Shown: positions 23,044-30,397 of the stretch, one piece after another | Numbering within the stretch: position 1 is the stretch's first letter | Layout of the letters: every line of letters starts with the position of its first letter | DNA from: an uncultured Clostridia bacterium | Lineage (GTDB): Bacteria > Bacillota > Clostridia > Christensenellales > QALW01 | Assembly (NCBI GenBank): GCA_934434555.1 | Contig: CAKRZX010000021.1 | Span: forward strand, 1-44,198 | DNA length: 44,198 nucleotides | Reading direction: 5' to 3' | Notes under the pieces: generated by a model | Told to the model about the DNA's origin: nothing | Databases searched by the model: none | What the model saw: only the letters and a program-made list of their open reading frames with translations | Program-made: the position numbers and the translations under genes

Positions 23044-24223
23044 AAAATGCTCTAAAATACAGGGCTCTGTTACCCTTGCCATTGATGCAAAGGCAAAAGC
23101 AATGCGGGCGCAGGGCGAAAACGTAATAAGTTTCGGCGCGGGCGAACCGGATTTCCAAACGCCGGATTATATCGTGCAGGCGGCAATCGATGCGCTTAAT
23201 GAGGGCAGAACAAAATATACTGCCGCATCGGGTATGCCCGAACTTAAAGAAGCTGTTGCGAATCTTACAAAAAAGAATCTCGGTATACCGTGTAAAAGCG
23301 CAAATGTGGTAATAAGCACAGGCGCCAAACAGGCGCTGTTCAACGCTTTGCAGGCAGTATGCAATCCCGGTGACGAAGTAATTATTTTTGCACCCTATTG
23401 GGTAAGTTATCCCGAGCTTGTTAAAATGGCGGATGCCGAACCCGTGTTTGTAAGTACTGTGGAAGAAAAAGGCTATGCCGTTGACTTTGACGCGCTTAAA
23501 AAAGCAATAAACAAAAACACAAAGGCGATACTCATAAATACACCGTCCAACCCCTCGGGTGCGGTGCTTTCGGAAAAAGACGTAAGGGAAATTGCAAAAA
23601 TAGCCGGGGAACACGACCTTATGCTGATTTCCGACGAAATATACGACTGCCTTGTTTATGACGGTGAAAAGCATTTTTCGCCCATGCAGATAAGCGATGA
23701 AATACGCGAGCGGACGATTCTTATAAACGGAATGAGCAAAGCCTATTCAATGACGGGCTGGCGGATGGGATATTCCGTTTCAAACGAAAAAATAGCCAAA
23801 ATGATTGGCAGTTACCAAAGCCATGCAACCGGCAACCCGAACACCATTGCCCAGTACGCAACGCTTGCTGCGGTTACAAGGGAAAATCCCGAATTTGATA
23901 AGATGTACCGGGAGTTTGACCGCCGCCGCAAATTTATGGTTGAAACCATAAACAGTATCCCCGGGATTTCGGCAAGAATGCCCAAAGGCGCGTTTTATGT
24001 TATGCTTTGCATAAAAGACCTGCTTGGCAAAACCCATAACGGAAAAGTAATAGGCAATTCAATGGACTTTGCCGAAAGCCTGCTTGAAAGCAAAAAAACC
24101 GCTGTTGTTCCGGGCGGACCGTTCGGCGCGGAGGGTTATATACGTCTTTCTTACGCAACAAGTATGGAAAACATAGCGGAGGGGCTTAAACGTATAGCCG
24201 AATTCGTAAAAGAGGTAAAGTAA
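23030..24223 (+). CDS. Class I/II aminotransferase, aspartate aminotransferase-like
   Basis: PLP enzyme of fold type I, most like AspB/PatA-type aspartate or aromatic aminotransferases of Firmicutes. It has 397 residues with FGAGEPDFQTPDY near the N-terminus, TPSNPSGA, the ISDEIYDCLVYD strand, and the PLP-binding lysine in NGMSKAYSMTGWRMGY (Lys237). The true start is ATG 23030, with AAAAGGAG at 23015-23022; the longer frame from 22973 starts before that site. It overlaps the upstream permease gene by 14 bases and shares TAATG with the next gene. Being paired with a 2-isopropylmalate/citrate synthase-like enzyme, it may work in glutamate or aspartate synthesis from 2-oxo acids, which is inference. 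Confidence 0.9.
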   Translation: MKLSEKCSKIQGSVTLAIDAKAKAMRAQGENVISFGAGEPDFQTPDYIVQAAIDALNEGRTKYTAASGMPELKEAVANLTKKNLGIPCKSANVVISTGAKQALFNALQAVCNPGDEVIIFAPYWVSYPELVKMADAEPVFVSTVEEKGYAVDFDALKKAINKNTKAILINTPSNPSGAVLSEKDVREIAKIAGEHDLMLISDEIYDCLVYDGEKHFSPMQISDEIRERTILINGMSKAYSMTGWRMGYSVSNEKIAKMIGSYQSHATGNPNTIAQYATLAAVTRENPEFDKMYREFDRRRKFMVETINSIPGISARMPKGAFYVMLCIKDLLGKTHNGKVIGNSMDFAESLLESKKTAVVPGGPFGAEGYIRLSYATSMENIAEGLKRIAEFVKEVK

Positions 24224-25635
24224 TGTTAAAATTAGATAAGCAGATAAACAAACTTACGGAAAATGAGTACGTATACACCTTGCAGGACGTGAAAGAACCT
24301 GAACTTTTCAGGAAATTTTACGACTATGAGTCCGTGCCGAAAGTCGCGTTTAACGAGCGCCTTGTTCCCATGATTACGCCTGAGGAACTGTGGATAACCG
24401 ATACCACTTTCCGTGACGGACAGCAGTCAACTTCACCGTTTACGGTTAAGCAGATTGTTGATATATATAAACTCCTTTCAAAACTCAGCGGACCTGACGG
24501 CATAGTGCGCCAAAGCGAATTCTTCCTTTACAGCGAAAAGGACCGCGCCGCGGTTGAGCAGTGTATGGCACTGGGGCTTAAATTCCCCGAAATTACAAGC
24601 TGGATAAGGGCAAATCCCAACGATTTTGAACTTGTAAAGGCTATGGGGCTTAAAGAAACGGGCATTCTGGTAAGCTGTTCGGATTATCACATCTTTAAGA
24701 AAATGAATCTGACCCGCTCACAGGCAATGGAAAAATACCTTGCCGTTATCAAAGCGGCGCTTGACAAGGGAATCGTTCCCCGCTGTCACTTTGAGGATAT
24801 TACCCGTGCCGACTTCTACGGCTTTGTTGTTCCCTTTGCCATTGAACTTATGAAACTTTCCCGCGAAAGCGGAATCCCCATAAAAATCCGCGCCTGTGAC
24901 ACTATGGGATTCGGCGTGTCGTACCCCGGTGCGTCACTGCCCCGCAGCGTTCCGGGCATCATATACGGGCTTAATCACTACGCGGGCGTGCCCAGCGCCC
25001 AGCTTGAATGGCACGGTCACAATGACTTCTACAAGGTTGTTACAAACGCCGCCACGGCGTGGCTTTACGGCTGTTCAAGCGTTAACTGCTCACTGCTCGG
25101 TATCGGCGAACGCACAGGCAACTGTCCGCTGGAAGCAATGGCGATTGAATATGCGTCACTGCGCGGCGACACCGACGGTATGGATTTGGCGGCGATAACC
25201 GAAATAGCGGAGTACTTTGAAAACGACCTCGGGTACGAAATTCCGGCAAACACGCCTTTTGTGGGTCGTAACTTCAATGCCACCCGCGCGGGAATCCACG
25301 CCGACGGTATGCTCAAAAATGAGGAAATCTACAATATTTTCGATACGAAAAAGATTCTTAACCGTCCCGCAATGGTTATTGTGGATGCGCATTCCGGGCT
25401 TGCGGGAATCGCCTACTGGCTTAACGGATATTATCATTTAAGCGGCGACCTTACGGTTGACAAGCGTGACGAAGTTGTAGTAAAACTGAAAGAACTTGTG
25501 GACAAAGAGTACGAAAACGGACGCAATACCGCTATGGGAGACTTTGAACTTGATTCAATGCTGAAATCCATTGACCCGGATATGCATTCCGCGTTTGAAC
25601 ACCATCACCTGGCAAAAAAACTTATGCACAAGTAA
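24223..25635 (+). CDS. DRE-TIM metallolyase, 2-isopropylmalate / Re-citrate synthase-like
   Basis: Claisen-condensation enzyme of the HMGL/DRE-TIM family (470 residues), joining acetyl-CoA or another acyl-CoA to a 2-oxo acid. The metal and catalytic motifs are ITDTTFRDGQQ (58-68, the DxTLRDG site), CHFEDITRADF, CDTMGFG, EWHGHND (His264, His266) and AGIHADG. The subgroup, with its long N-terminal lead before the barrel (YTLQDVKEPELFRKF), is the one often labelled isopropylmalate synthase, and databases have sometimes misnamed it histone-lysine methyltransferase; from memory, it includes or neighbours Re-citrate synthases of anaerobes. It lacks the C-terminal LeuA regulatory domain. ATG 24223 overlaps the stop of the aminotransferase gene. 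Citrate synthesis towards glutamate is a reasonable role but unproven. Confidence 0.75.
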   Translation: MLKLDKQINKLTENEYVYTLQDVKEPELFRKFYDYESVPKVAFNERLVPMITPEELWITDTTFRDGQQSTSPFTVKQIVDIYKLLSKLSGPDGIVRQSEFFLYSEKDRAAVEQCMALGLKFPEITSWIRANPNDFELVKAMGLKETGILVSCSDYHIFKKMNLTRSQAMEKYLAVIKAALDKGIVPRCHFEDITRADFYGFVVPFAIELMKLSRESGIPIKIRACDTMGFGVSYPGASLPRSVPGIIYGLNHYAGVPSAQLEWHGHNDFYKVVTNAATAWLYGCSSVNCSLLGIGERTGNCPLEAMAIEYASLRGDTDGMDLAAITEIAEYFENDLGYEIPANTPFVGRNFNATRAGIHADGMLKNEEIYNIFDTKKILNRPAMVIVDAHSGLAGIAYWLNGYYHLSGDLTVDKRDEVVVKLKELVDKEYENGRNTAMGDFELDSMLKSIDPDMHSAFEHHHLAKKLMHK

Positions 25636-25661
25636 ATAAAAAAAGACTGCGATCAAACCTT

Positions 25662-25698
25662 TGAAGCGCCCCATGTCAAGTAGACAGGGGGCGCTTCA
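25662..25698. terminator. Stem-loop between convergent operons
   Basis: TGAAGCGCCCC (25662-25672) pairs perfectly with GGGGCGCTTCA (25688-25698). It lies between the plus-strand operon and the end of the phosphonate operon; the T-run on the plus side is short (TTTGGTTT). Confidence 0.6.
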
Positions 25699-25725
25699 TT
25701 TGGTTTCACAGCTTTTTTACGCATT

Positions 25726-26832
25726 TTATTTGTTAAGATACGCCATAAAGTTTTCTTTGTTTTCCTTTGCGGAGGTGGTGGGTCTGCCCAAATCTTCACG
25801 GGCGCCTACCGAACATTTTATTTCTATAAGCGAAAGTTCGTTTCTTTCTTTTGCAAGGTTGAGTTCCCGGTCAAGAGAATCAAAAGAATCAACGCAGACG
25901 GCGTTTTTATAGCCGCACCCGCGGGCGATTGCGCAGATATCAATCTTTGACGCTACGGTTGGCATTCCTCCGACCGTTTCGTGTGCGCCGTTGTTTATTA
26001 TTATATGTACAAGATTTTCCGGATTCTCCGCGCCTATAAGTGCCATGGAACCCATATGCATAAGCATTGCGCCGTCGCCGTCGATGCACCATATTTTTTT
26101 ATCTTTCTTTTGCAGGGCGATTTCAAGGGCGATTGACGAACTGTGACCCATTGAGCCTACGGTAAGAAAATCGTACCCGTGGGGCTGTTTATTTGCCTCG
26201 CGGATTTCAAACAACTCCCTTGATGCCTTGCCCGTTGTGGAAACTATGGGGTCAGTACCGCTTACGGACACGATATGGCGGATAATTTCTTCACGGAACA
26301 TTGTGTTTTTATTGCTGTAATCTACCTTGCCGTCAAATTCGAGGGCGCCTTTTCTTACAACAAAAGCAACCTGTTTTCCGTTTTTCAAAAGCGGTTCCCA
26401 CAAAGCAAGTTGGTTTTTAACGTCCTCTTCCGTGGTATCCTTGCTTATAATAAACGTGCGGATATCCATATCCTCCAAAAGTTTTACGGTGACTTCGCCC
26501 TGGAAAATATGCTGGGGCTCGTCGTGTATGCCGGGTTCGCCACGCCAGCCTACAAAGAAAATGCAGGGAATACCGTAAACCTTATCGTTCATAAGGGACG
26601 CAACCGGGTTGATTATGTTGCCGATACCGCTGTTTTGCATATAAACAACGGGAACCTTACCTGTTGCAAGGTGATATCCGGCGGCAAGCGCGGTGCAGTT
26701 GCCCTCGTTTGCGGCAATAATATGATGCCGGTCAATGCCGTAAACTGACATCAGATAATTGCACAGGGGCTTTAACTGGGAATCCGGCACGCCGGTAAAA
26801 AAATCAAAATCTTTAAGAAAATCAAGTTTCAT
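25726..26832 (-). CDS. ppd: Phosphonopyruvate decarboxylase
   Basis: Thiamine-diphosphate enzyme that decarboxylates phosphonopyruvate to phosphonoacetaldehyde, the irreversible step that pulls phosphonate synthesis forward. The 368-residue protein has FFTGVPDSQLKPL at the N-terminus (typical of Ppd), the cofactor-activating glutamate in AANEGNCTALAAGYHLA (Glu43), and the ThDP/Mg site CIDGDGAMLMHMGSMALIG ... IINNGAHETVGG (GDG then NN). ATG 26832 lies one base after the stop of the nucleotidyltransferase gene, so it is the last gene of the operon. The enzyme's partners, PEP mutase and the aminotransferase, are encoded upstream. Confidence 0.93.
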   Translation of the reverse strand: MKLDFLKDFDFFTGVPDSQLKPLCNYLMSVYGIDRHHIIAANEGNCTALAAGYHLATGKVPVVYMQNSGIGNIINPVASLMNDKVYGIPCIFFVGWRGEPGIHDEPQHIFQGEVTVKLLEDMDIRTFIISKDTTEEDVKNQLALWEPLLKNGKQVAFVVRKGALEFDGKVDYSNKNTMFREEIIRHIVSVSGTDPIVSTTGKASRELFEIREANKQPHGYDFLTVGSMGHSSSIALEIALQKKDKKIWCIDGDGAMLMHMGSMALIGAENPENLVHIIINNGAHETVGGMPTVASKIDICAIARGCGYKNAVCVDSFDSLDRELNLAKERNELSLIEIKCSVGAREDLGRPTTSAKENKENFMAYLNK

Positions 26833-26833
26833 T

Positions 26834-27553
26834 TTAAGCCTCTTTATTATACTTTCCGTAATCAGGGTCAACAACTTCAAGTTCCGCCACGGAGTCAATT
26901 TCAACAATCTGTTCTTTTCCTACCGGCTGAACGGTCATCTTTATCCTGGCAAGATTTTTGTCAACGACTTCGTCCCAGTAAAGTTGTCCGTTTCCGGGAG
27001 CGTTATAGGTTTTTCTTATTGCATCGGCAATAATTTTTGCGTCATCTTTTTTGAAAAAGCATATTCCGCACATATTATAACAGTCGTCGCCGTGCTTGCC
27101 TACGCGGGTGATACAGCCCGATTCATCGGTATCAAACACCCAGTCGTCGGAGTGACCCTCAACAAACTTGCCGTAGTAGCAGGAATTTTCAAGGTCAAAA
27201 TCGAAAATAGCAGGGTCGGAAACAAACAGGTCGGCTTCGCAGATAAAGCAGTCGCTCTGTTCTAATACATCAGCTGCGGCGTAAACCGATGAAATGTTGT
27301 TTTTAACCGTGTATTCGGGATTTTCTATTATTTCAATATTTTTGTACTTGTCTTTAAGGTAGGCAAACTGCTCACCCAAATAACCGACAACAACGTAAAT
27401 GTTTTTTACCCCGCGCCTCTGCAAACCCGAAATAACCGTTTCAATCATAGGCGTATTATGTACACGCACAAGAGGTTTCGGCGTTTTTAAGGTAAGCGGG
27501 CGCATTCTTTCGCCTTTGCCCGCCGCCATAAGAACGGCGTTTTCGTTTCTCAT
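26834..27553 (-). CDS. NTP transferase, probably CTP:2-aminoethylphosphonate or choline-phosphate-type cytidylyltransferase
   Basis: A 240-residue nucleotidyltransferase of the GT-A/LicC-like type. The nucleotide-binding signature is LMAAGKGERMRPLT (8-21) followed by TPKPLVRVHNTPMIE, and the metal-binding acidic pair is in CEADLFVSD. The family contains LicC and PntC-type enzymes that make CDP-choline or CMP-aminoethylphosphonate. Being inside a complete 2-aminoethylphosphonate operon, it most likely activates that compound with CTP; this is inferred from context. AAGGAG (27565-27560) sets ATG 27553; longer frames start inside the upstream gene. It is 10 bases from pepM and one from ppd. Confidence 0.85.
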   Translation of the reverse strand: MRNENAVLMAAGKGERMRPLTLKTPKPLVRVHNTPMIETVISGLQRRGVKNIYVVVGYLGEQFAYLKDKYKNIEIIENPEYTVKNNISSVYAAADVLEQSDCFICEADLFVSDPAIFDFDLENSCYYGKFVEGHSDDWVFDTDESGCITRVGKHGDDCYNMCGICFFKKDDAKIIADAIRKTYNAPGNGQLYWDEVVDKNLARIKMTVQPVGKEQIVEIDSVAELEVVDPDYGKYNKEA

Positions 27554-27563
27554 AAAATTCTCC

Positions 27564-28859
27564 TTAAAGTTCGTCAATAAGCGTGATAATTTCCTTAAAC
27601 GGCATAAGTTTTGAGTCAACTTCCAACGCGCGGTGATTTTTAAGAATTTCCGTTGCGGTGCTTTGCATTGCCGGGAACGCACTGCGGGTAAGCTGGTTTG
27701 CATAAATGACTATGTTTACGCCGTGGGAAGCAAGTTCTTCCTCGGTAACGCTGTTAAATGACGTGGGCACAACAACGATGGGCGTTTTTTTGTCCTTTTC
27801 GCGGAATTTATCGCAAAACTCAAATATTTCGGCAGGGTCTTTTTTGCGGCTGTGAATCATAATGCCGTCGGCGCCGGCACCCACATAGGCAAAAGCACGG
27901 GTAAGCGCATCGTCCATTCCCTGTTCAAGAATAAGGCTTTCGATTCGTGCGATAATCATAAATTCGTCTGTAAGCTGAACGCGTTTGCCGGCAGAAATCT
28001 TTTCACAGAAATTCTCAATCGAATCCTGCGTCTGTTTGACTTCCGTACCGAAAAGCGAATTCTTTTTAAGCCCTGTCTTATCCTCAATTATTATTGCCGA
28101 AACGCCGATTCGTTCAAGGGTGCGCACGTTGTATACAAAATGCTCGGTAAGGCCGCCGGTATCGCCGTCAAGAATTATGGGCTTTGTGGTAACTTCCATA
28201 ATATCGTTCAGCGTTTGAATACGGGAGGACATATCAACAAGTTCAATATCGGGCTTGCCTTTTGCGGTGGAATCGCACAGCGACGAAACCCACATAGCGT
28301 CAAACTGGTCAAGCTTGCCGTTTGTTTCAACAACGGTTTTTTCGGCAATGATGCCGGTTAGCCCGTTGTGCGCCTCAATCGTTTTAACGATGGGGCACAT
28401 TTGAACAAGTTGTTTAAGCCTGCGCCTGCGGTATTCGGGCATTGCAAGTTTTTCTTTAAGCCTCAAATCGGTTTTGCGCACGTCCTCGCTGCACGTGTAA
28501 GCCACTTCTATAAGCTTGCCGCCGTATTTTTCTGTTGAGCGCAAAACGCTGTCCCGTATAATACTTTCGGGACCCGTTTTCCAGTTGTCGCCGTGAACGA
28601 CATAGTCGGGTTTAAGCAGGTCAATAATTCCGTCATAAAGCATATCGTCCTGTATAACGACCCTGTCAACGCCGTCAAGGGATTCGTAAAGGCGGATTCT
28701 GTCTTCCTCGGAAACAGTGGGGAAACGGTTGTAGCGTATAAGCGCCTTATCGCTTAATGCGCCCACCGTTACACTGCCCAATTTTTTTGCTTCGTTGATT
28801 ATGTTCAGATGCCCCGCATGAATAACGTCGGTGCAAAAGCAGGTATATACTGTTTTCAT
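27564..28859 (-). CDS. pepM: Cytidylyltransferase-phosphoenolpyruvate mutase fusion
   Basis: Two-domain protein of 431 residues. Residues 1 to about 130 form a TagD-like nucleotidyltransferase domain with the nucleotide-binding HAGH (14-17) and a DYVVHGDNWKTG segment. Residues about 150-431 are phosphoenolpyruvate mutase, which converts PEP to phosphonopyruvate: DGDTGG binds metal and substrate and EDKTGLKKNS (259-268) is the EDK-x5-NS hallmark that separates the mutase from isocitrate-lyase relatives. The classic ISTT motif of TagD-like enzymes is replaced by TCSEDVRKT. AAGGAG sets ATG 28859; a longer frame starting at 28886 lies before it. It follows phnW by 10 bases. The fused domain could handle CTP activation of a phosphonate, which is unproven. 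Confidence 0.92.
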   Translation of the reverse strand: MKTVYTCFCTDVIHAGHLNIINEAKKLGSVTVGALSDKALIRYNRFPTVSEEDRIRLYESLDGVDRVVIQDDMLYDGIIDLLKPDYVVHGDNWKTGPESIIRDSVLRSTEKYGGKLIEVAYTCSEDVRKTDLRLKEKLAMPEYRRRRLKQLVQMCPIVKTIEAHNGLTGIIAEKTVVETNGKLDQFDAMWVSSLCDSTAKGKPDIELVDMSSRIQTLNDIMEVTTKPIILDGDTGGLTEHFVYNVRTLERIGVSAIIIEDKTGLKKNSLFGTEVKQTQDSIENFCEKISAGKRVQLTDEFMIIARIESLILEQGMDDALTRAFAYVGAGADGIMIHSRKKDPAEIFEFCDKFREKDKKTPIVVVPTSFNSVTEEELASHGVNIVIYANQLTRSAFPAMQSTATEILKNHRALEVDSKLMPFKEIITLIDEL

Positions 28860-28869
28860 TTTTTTCTCC

Positions 28870-30009
28870 TTAATCTTTATATACAACGGGCGTCTTTACG
28901 CCGTAATGTTTAAGTGCTTCGACAAAGACAATAAAGAAATCGTCTATATCTTTTTCATCTATTGCGCCCAGCGCACAAAGGCGGAAAGTGTTCGTTGTTG
29001 AAATTTTGCCGGGGTAAATCGTAAATCCGCGTGCGTAGCAGTAATCGTGCACTTTTTCAAAATCCCAGGCGGGGTCGTCGGGATAAATTGCGGAAGAAAC
29101 AAGCCCCGAACGGTTTTCGGGCTTTATTACCTGCCTGAAACCAAGCGCGTCAAGGTGACGGTTTATTGCGTTAAACACCCTTGTGTGCCGCGCCCATTTT
29201 GCGGTTTCACCCTCGGCAAAGTATTCGTCAAGACCCTGACGGGCGGCATAAACGGTTTGTACCGGCGGTGTGAAGTGCATTTCGCCGGTGCGCTCAAAAA
29301 AGTCGTACTGCATAAAAAGATTGCAGTAGTAGGAACGTTTCGGATAATCCTTTGATTTTATTATTTCGGCTTTGTTTCCTATAATGAACGAAAGCCCCGT
29401 CATTGCACAGATTCCCTTTTGCGCGGACGCCATACAGAAGTCTATATTCTCTTTTTCTATGTCAATGGGAATCATTGCAAGGGAAGATGTAGTGTCAACG
29501 GTGAAAATCGCGCCGTACCTGTGTGCAAGAGCGCCGATTTTTCCTATGGGATTCAGCAGCCCCGTGCCGGTTTCGTTGTGCGTGGTGTGTACAAGGGCAA
29601 TGTCGGGATTGTCTTTAAGTGTTCGTTCCACCTTTTCTAAATCGGGAAGTTCGTCAACGGCAAATTTAAGGTCTATGTGGGGCAGACCGTAGTATTCGCA
29701 TATTTCAACAGCGCGGGTGGAATATGCACCGTTATTTACAATAAGAATTTTTTTCTCTGCCGGCAAAAGCGAGTTAAGGCAGACATCAATGTTGATTGTG
29801 CCCGAACCGCAGAAAAGCACGGAAGTGTATTTTTCTTCATCTGCATGGACGATTTTTAATAAATCTTTGCGGACGGAATCCATAAGCGCGTCAAATTCCT
29901 TTTCGCGGGGGCATATGTCCGGAACAATCTGTGCAAGTTTCACCGTATCAGTGGTGGTAGACGGACCGGGATTGAGCAATATGTTTCGTTTAATATCTTC
30001 GATTTTCAT
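28870..30009 (-). CDS. phnW: 2-aminoethylphosphonate-pyruvate transaminase
   Basis: PLP aminotransferase that interconverts phosphonoacetaldehyde + alanine with 2-aminoethylphosphonate + pyruvate. With Ppd and PepM in the same operon the direction here should be synthesis. The 379-residue protein opens NILLNPGPSTTTDTV, as PhnW does, with the cofactor aspartate in TVDTTSS (Asp172) and the PLP lysine in SAQKGI (Lys198; the usual motif is SANKC). GAGGT precedes ATG 30009. It is the first gene of a four-gene minus-strand operon under a consensus promoter. No phosphonate-degradation genes (phnX, phn lyase) are near. Confidence 0.93.
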   Translation of the reverse strand: MKIEDIKRNILLNPGPSTTTDTVKLAQIVPDICPREKEFDALMDSVRKDLLKIVHADEEKYTSVLFCGSGTINIDVCLNSLLPAEKKILIVNNGAYSTRAVEICEYYGLPHIDLKFAVDELPDLEKVERTLKDNPDIALVHTTHNETGTGLLNPIGKIGALAHRYGAIFTVDTTSSLAMIPIDIEKENIDFCMASAQKGICAMTGLSFIIGNKAEIIKSKDYPKRSYYCNLFMQYDFFERTGEMHFTPPVQTVYAARQGLDEYFAEGETAKWARHTRVFNAINRHLDALGFRQVIKPENRSGLVSSAIYPDDPAWDFEKVHDYCYARGFTIYPGKISTTNTFRLCALGAIDEKDIDDFFIVFVEALKHYGVKTPVVYKD

Positions 30010-30044
30010 TTTTACCTCTTAAAGTATAAGTATTGAACAGGTAT

Positions 30045-30073
30045 AGTATATTGCAGAACCGCAAAATTGTCAA
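30045..30073 (-). promoter_or_regulatory. Promoter of the phosphonate operon
   Basis: Minus-strand TTGACA (30073-30068) and TATACT (30050-30045) with a 17-base spacer, 35 bases from the phnW start. Confidence 0.8.
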
Positions 30074-30229
30074 TACAAAACGCTTTGCGTGCGGAAGCGA
30101 AAACAACCCTCTTGTATGCGGGCGGGAGACAATATACTATATAATGTATGGTATATTGTATGGTATGAATAGATGAGCAGATGTTCGGCGGCGCAAGAGA
30201 AAGTTTTTCTTAAAAAACAAAAAAAGCAG

Positions 30230-30258
30230 TTGACAAGCGGGCGGTTTTCTGCTACACT
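30230..30258 (+). promoter_or_regulatory. rpoBC promoter
   Basis: TTGACA at 30230 and TACACT at 30253 with a 17-base spacer. It lies 140 bases before rpoB and is divergent from the phosphonate promoter, so rpoBC is an independent unit here. Confidence 0.75.
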
Positions 30259-30264
30259 TGACAA

Positions 30265-30397
30265 ATGTATCACAGTATATTATGGGGTAAAGTGCGCACA
30301 TTGAGTTGTGGGTAAGGGGACTTGCACCTCTTTTGTGGGCTTTTAAGGTCTTTTTTGCACTTATTCCGACACAAAATTAACTTAGGAGAGTGAACGT
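30265..30397 (+). promoter_or_regulatory. rpoB leader
   Basis: About 135 untranslated bases. GGACTT (about 30319) can pair imperfectly with AAGGTCT (about 30347), and this is followed by TTTTTT, so weak attenuation is conceivable. AGGAG at 30384-30388 is the rpoB ribosome binding site. I see no known ribosomal-protein binding motif. Confidence 0.3.

Noticed and set aside
30145..30166. Direct repeat TGTATGGTAT x2 between the phnW and rpoB promoters as an operator
   Set aside because: Very AT-rich, not symmetric and unsupported by further copies; mentioned only in passing.
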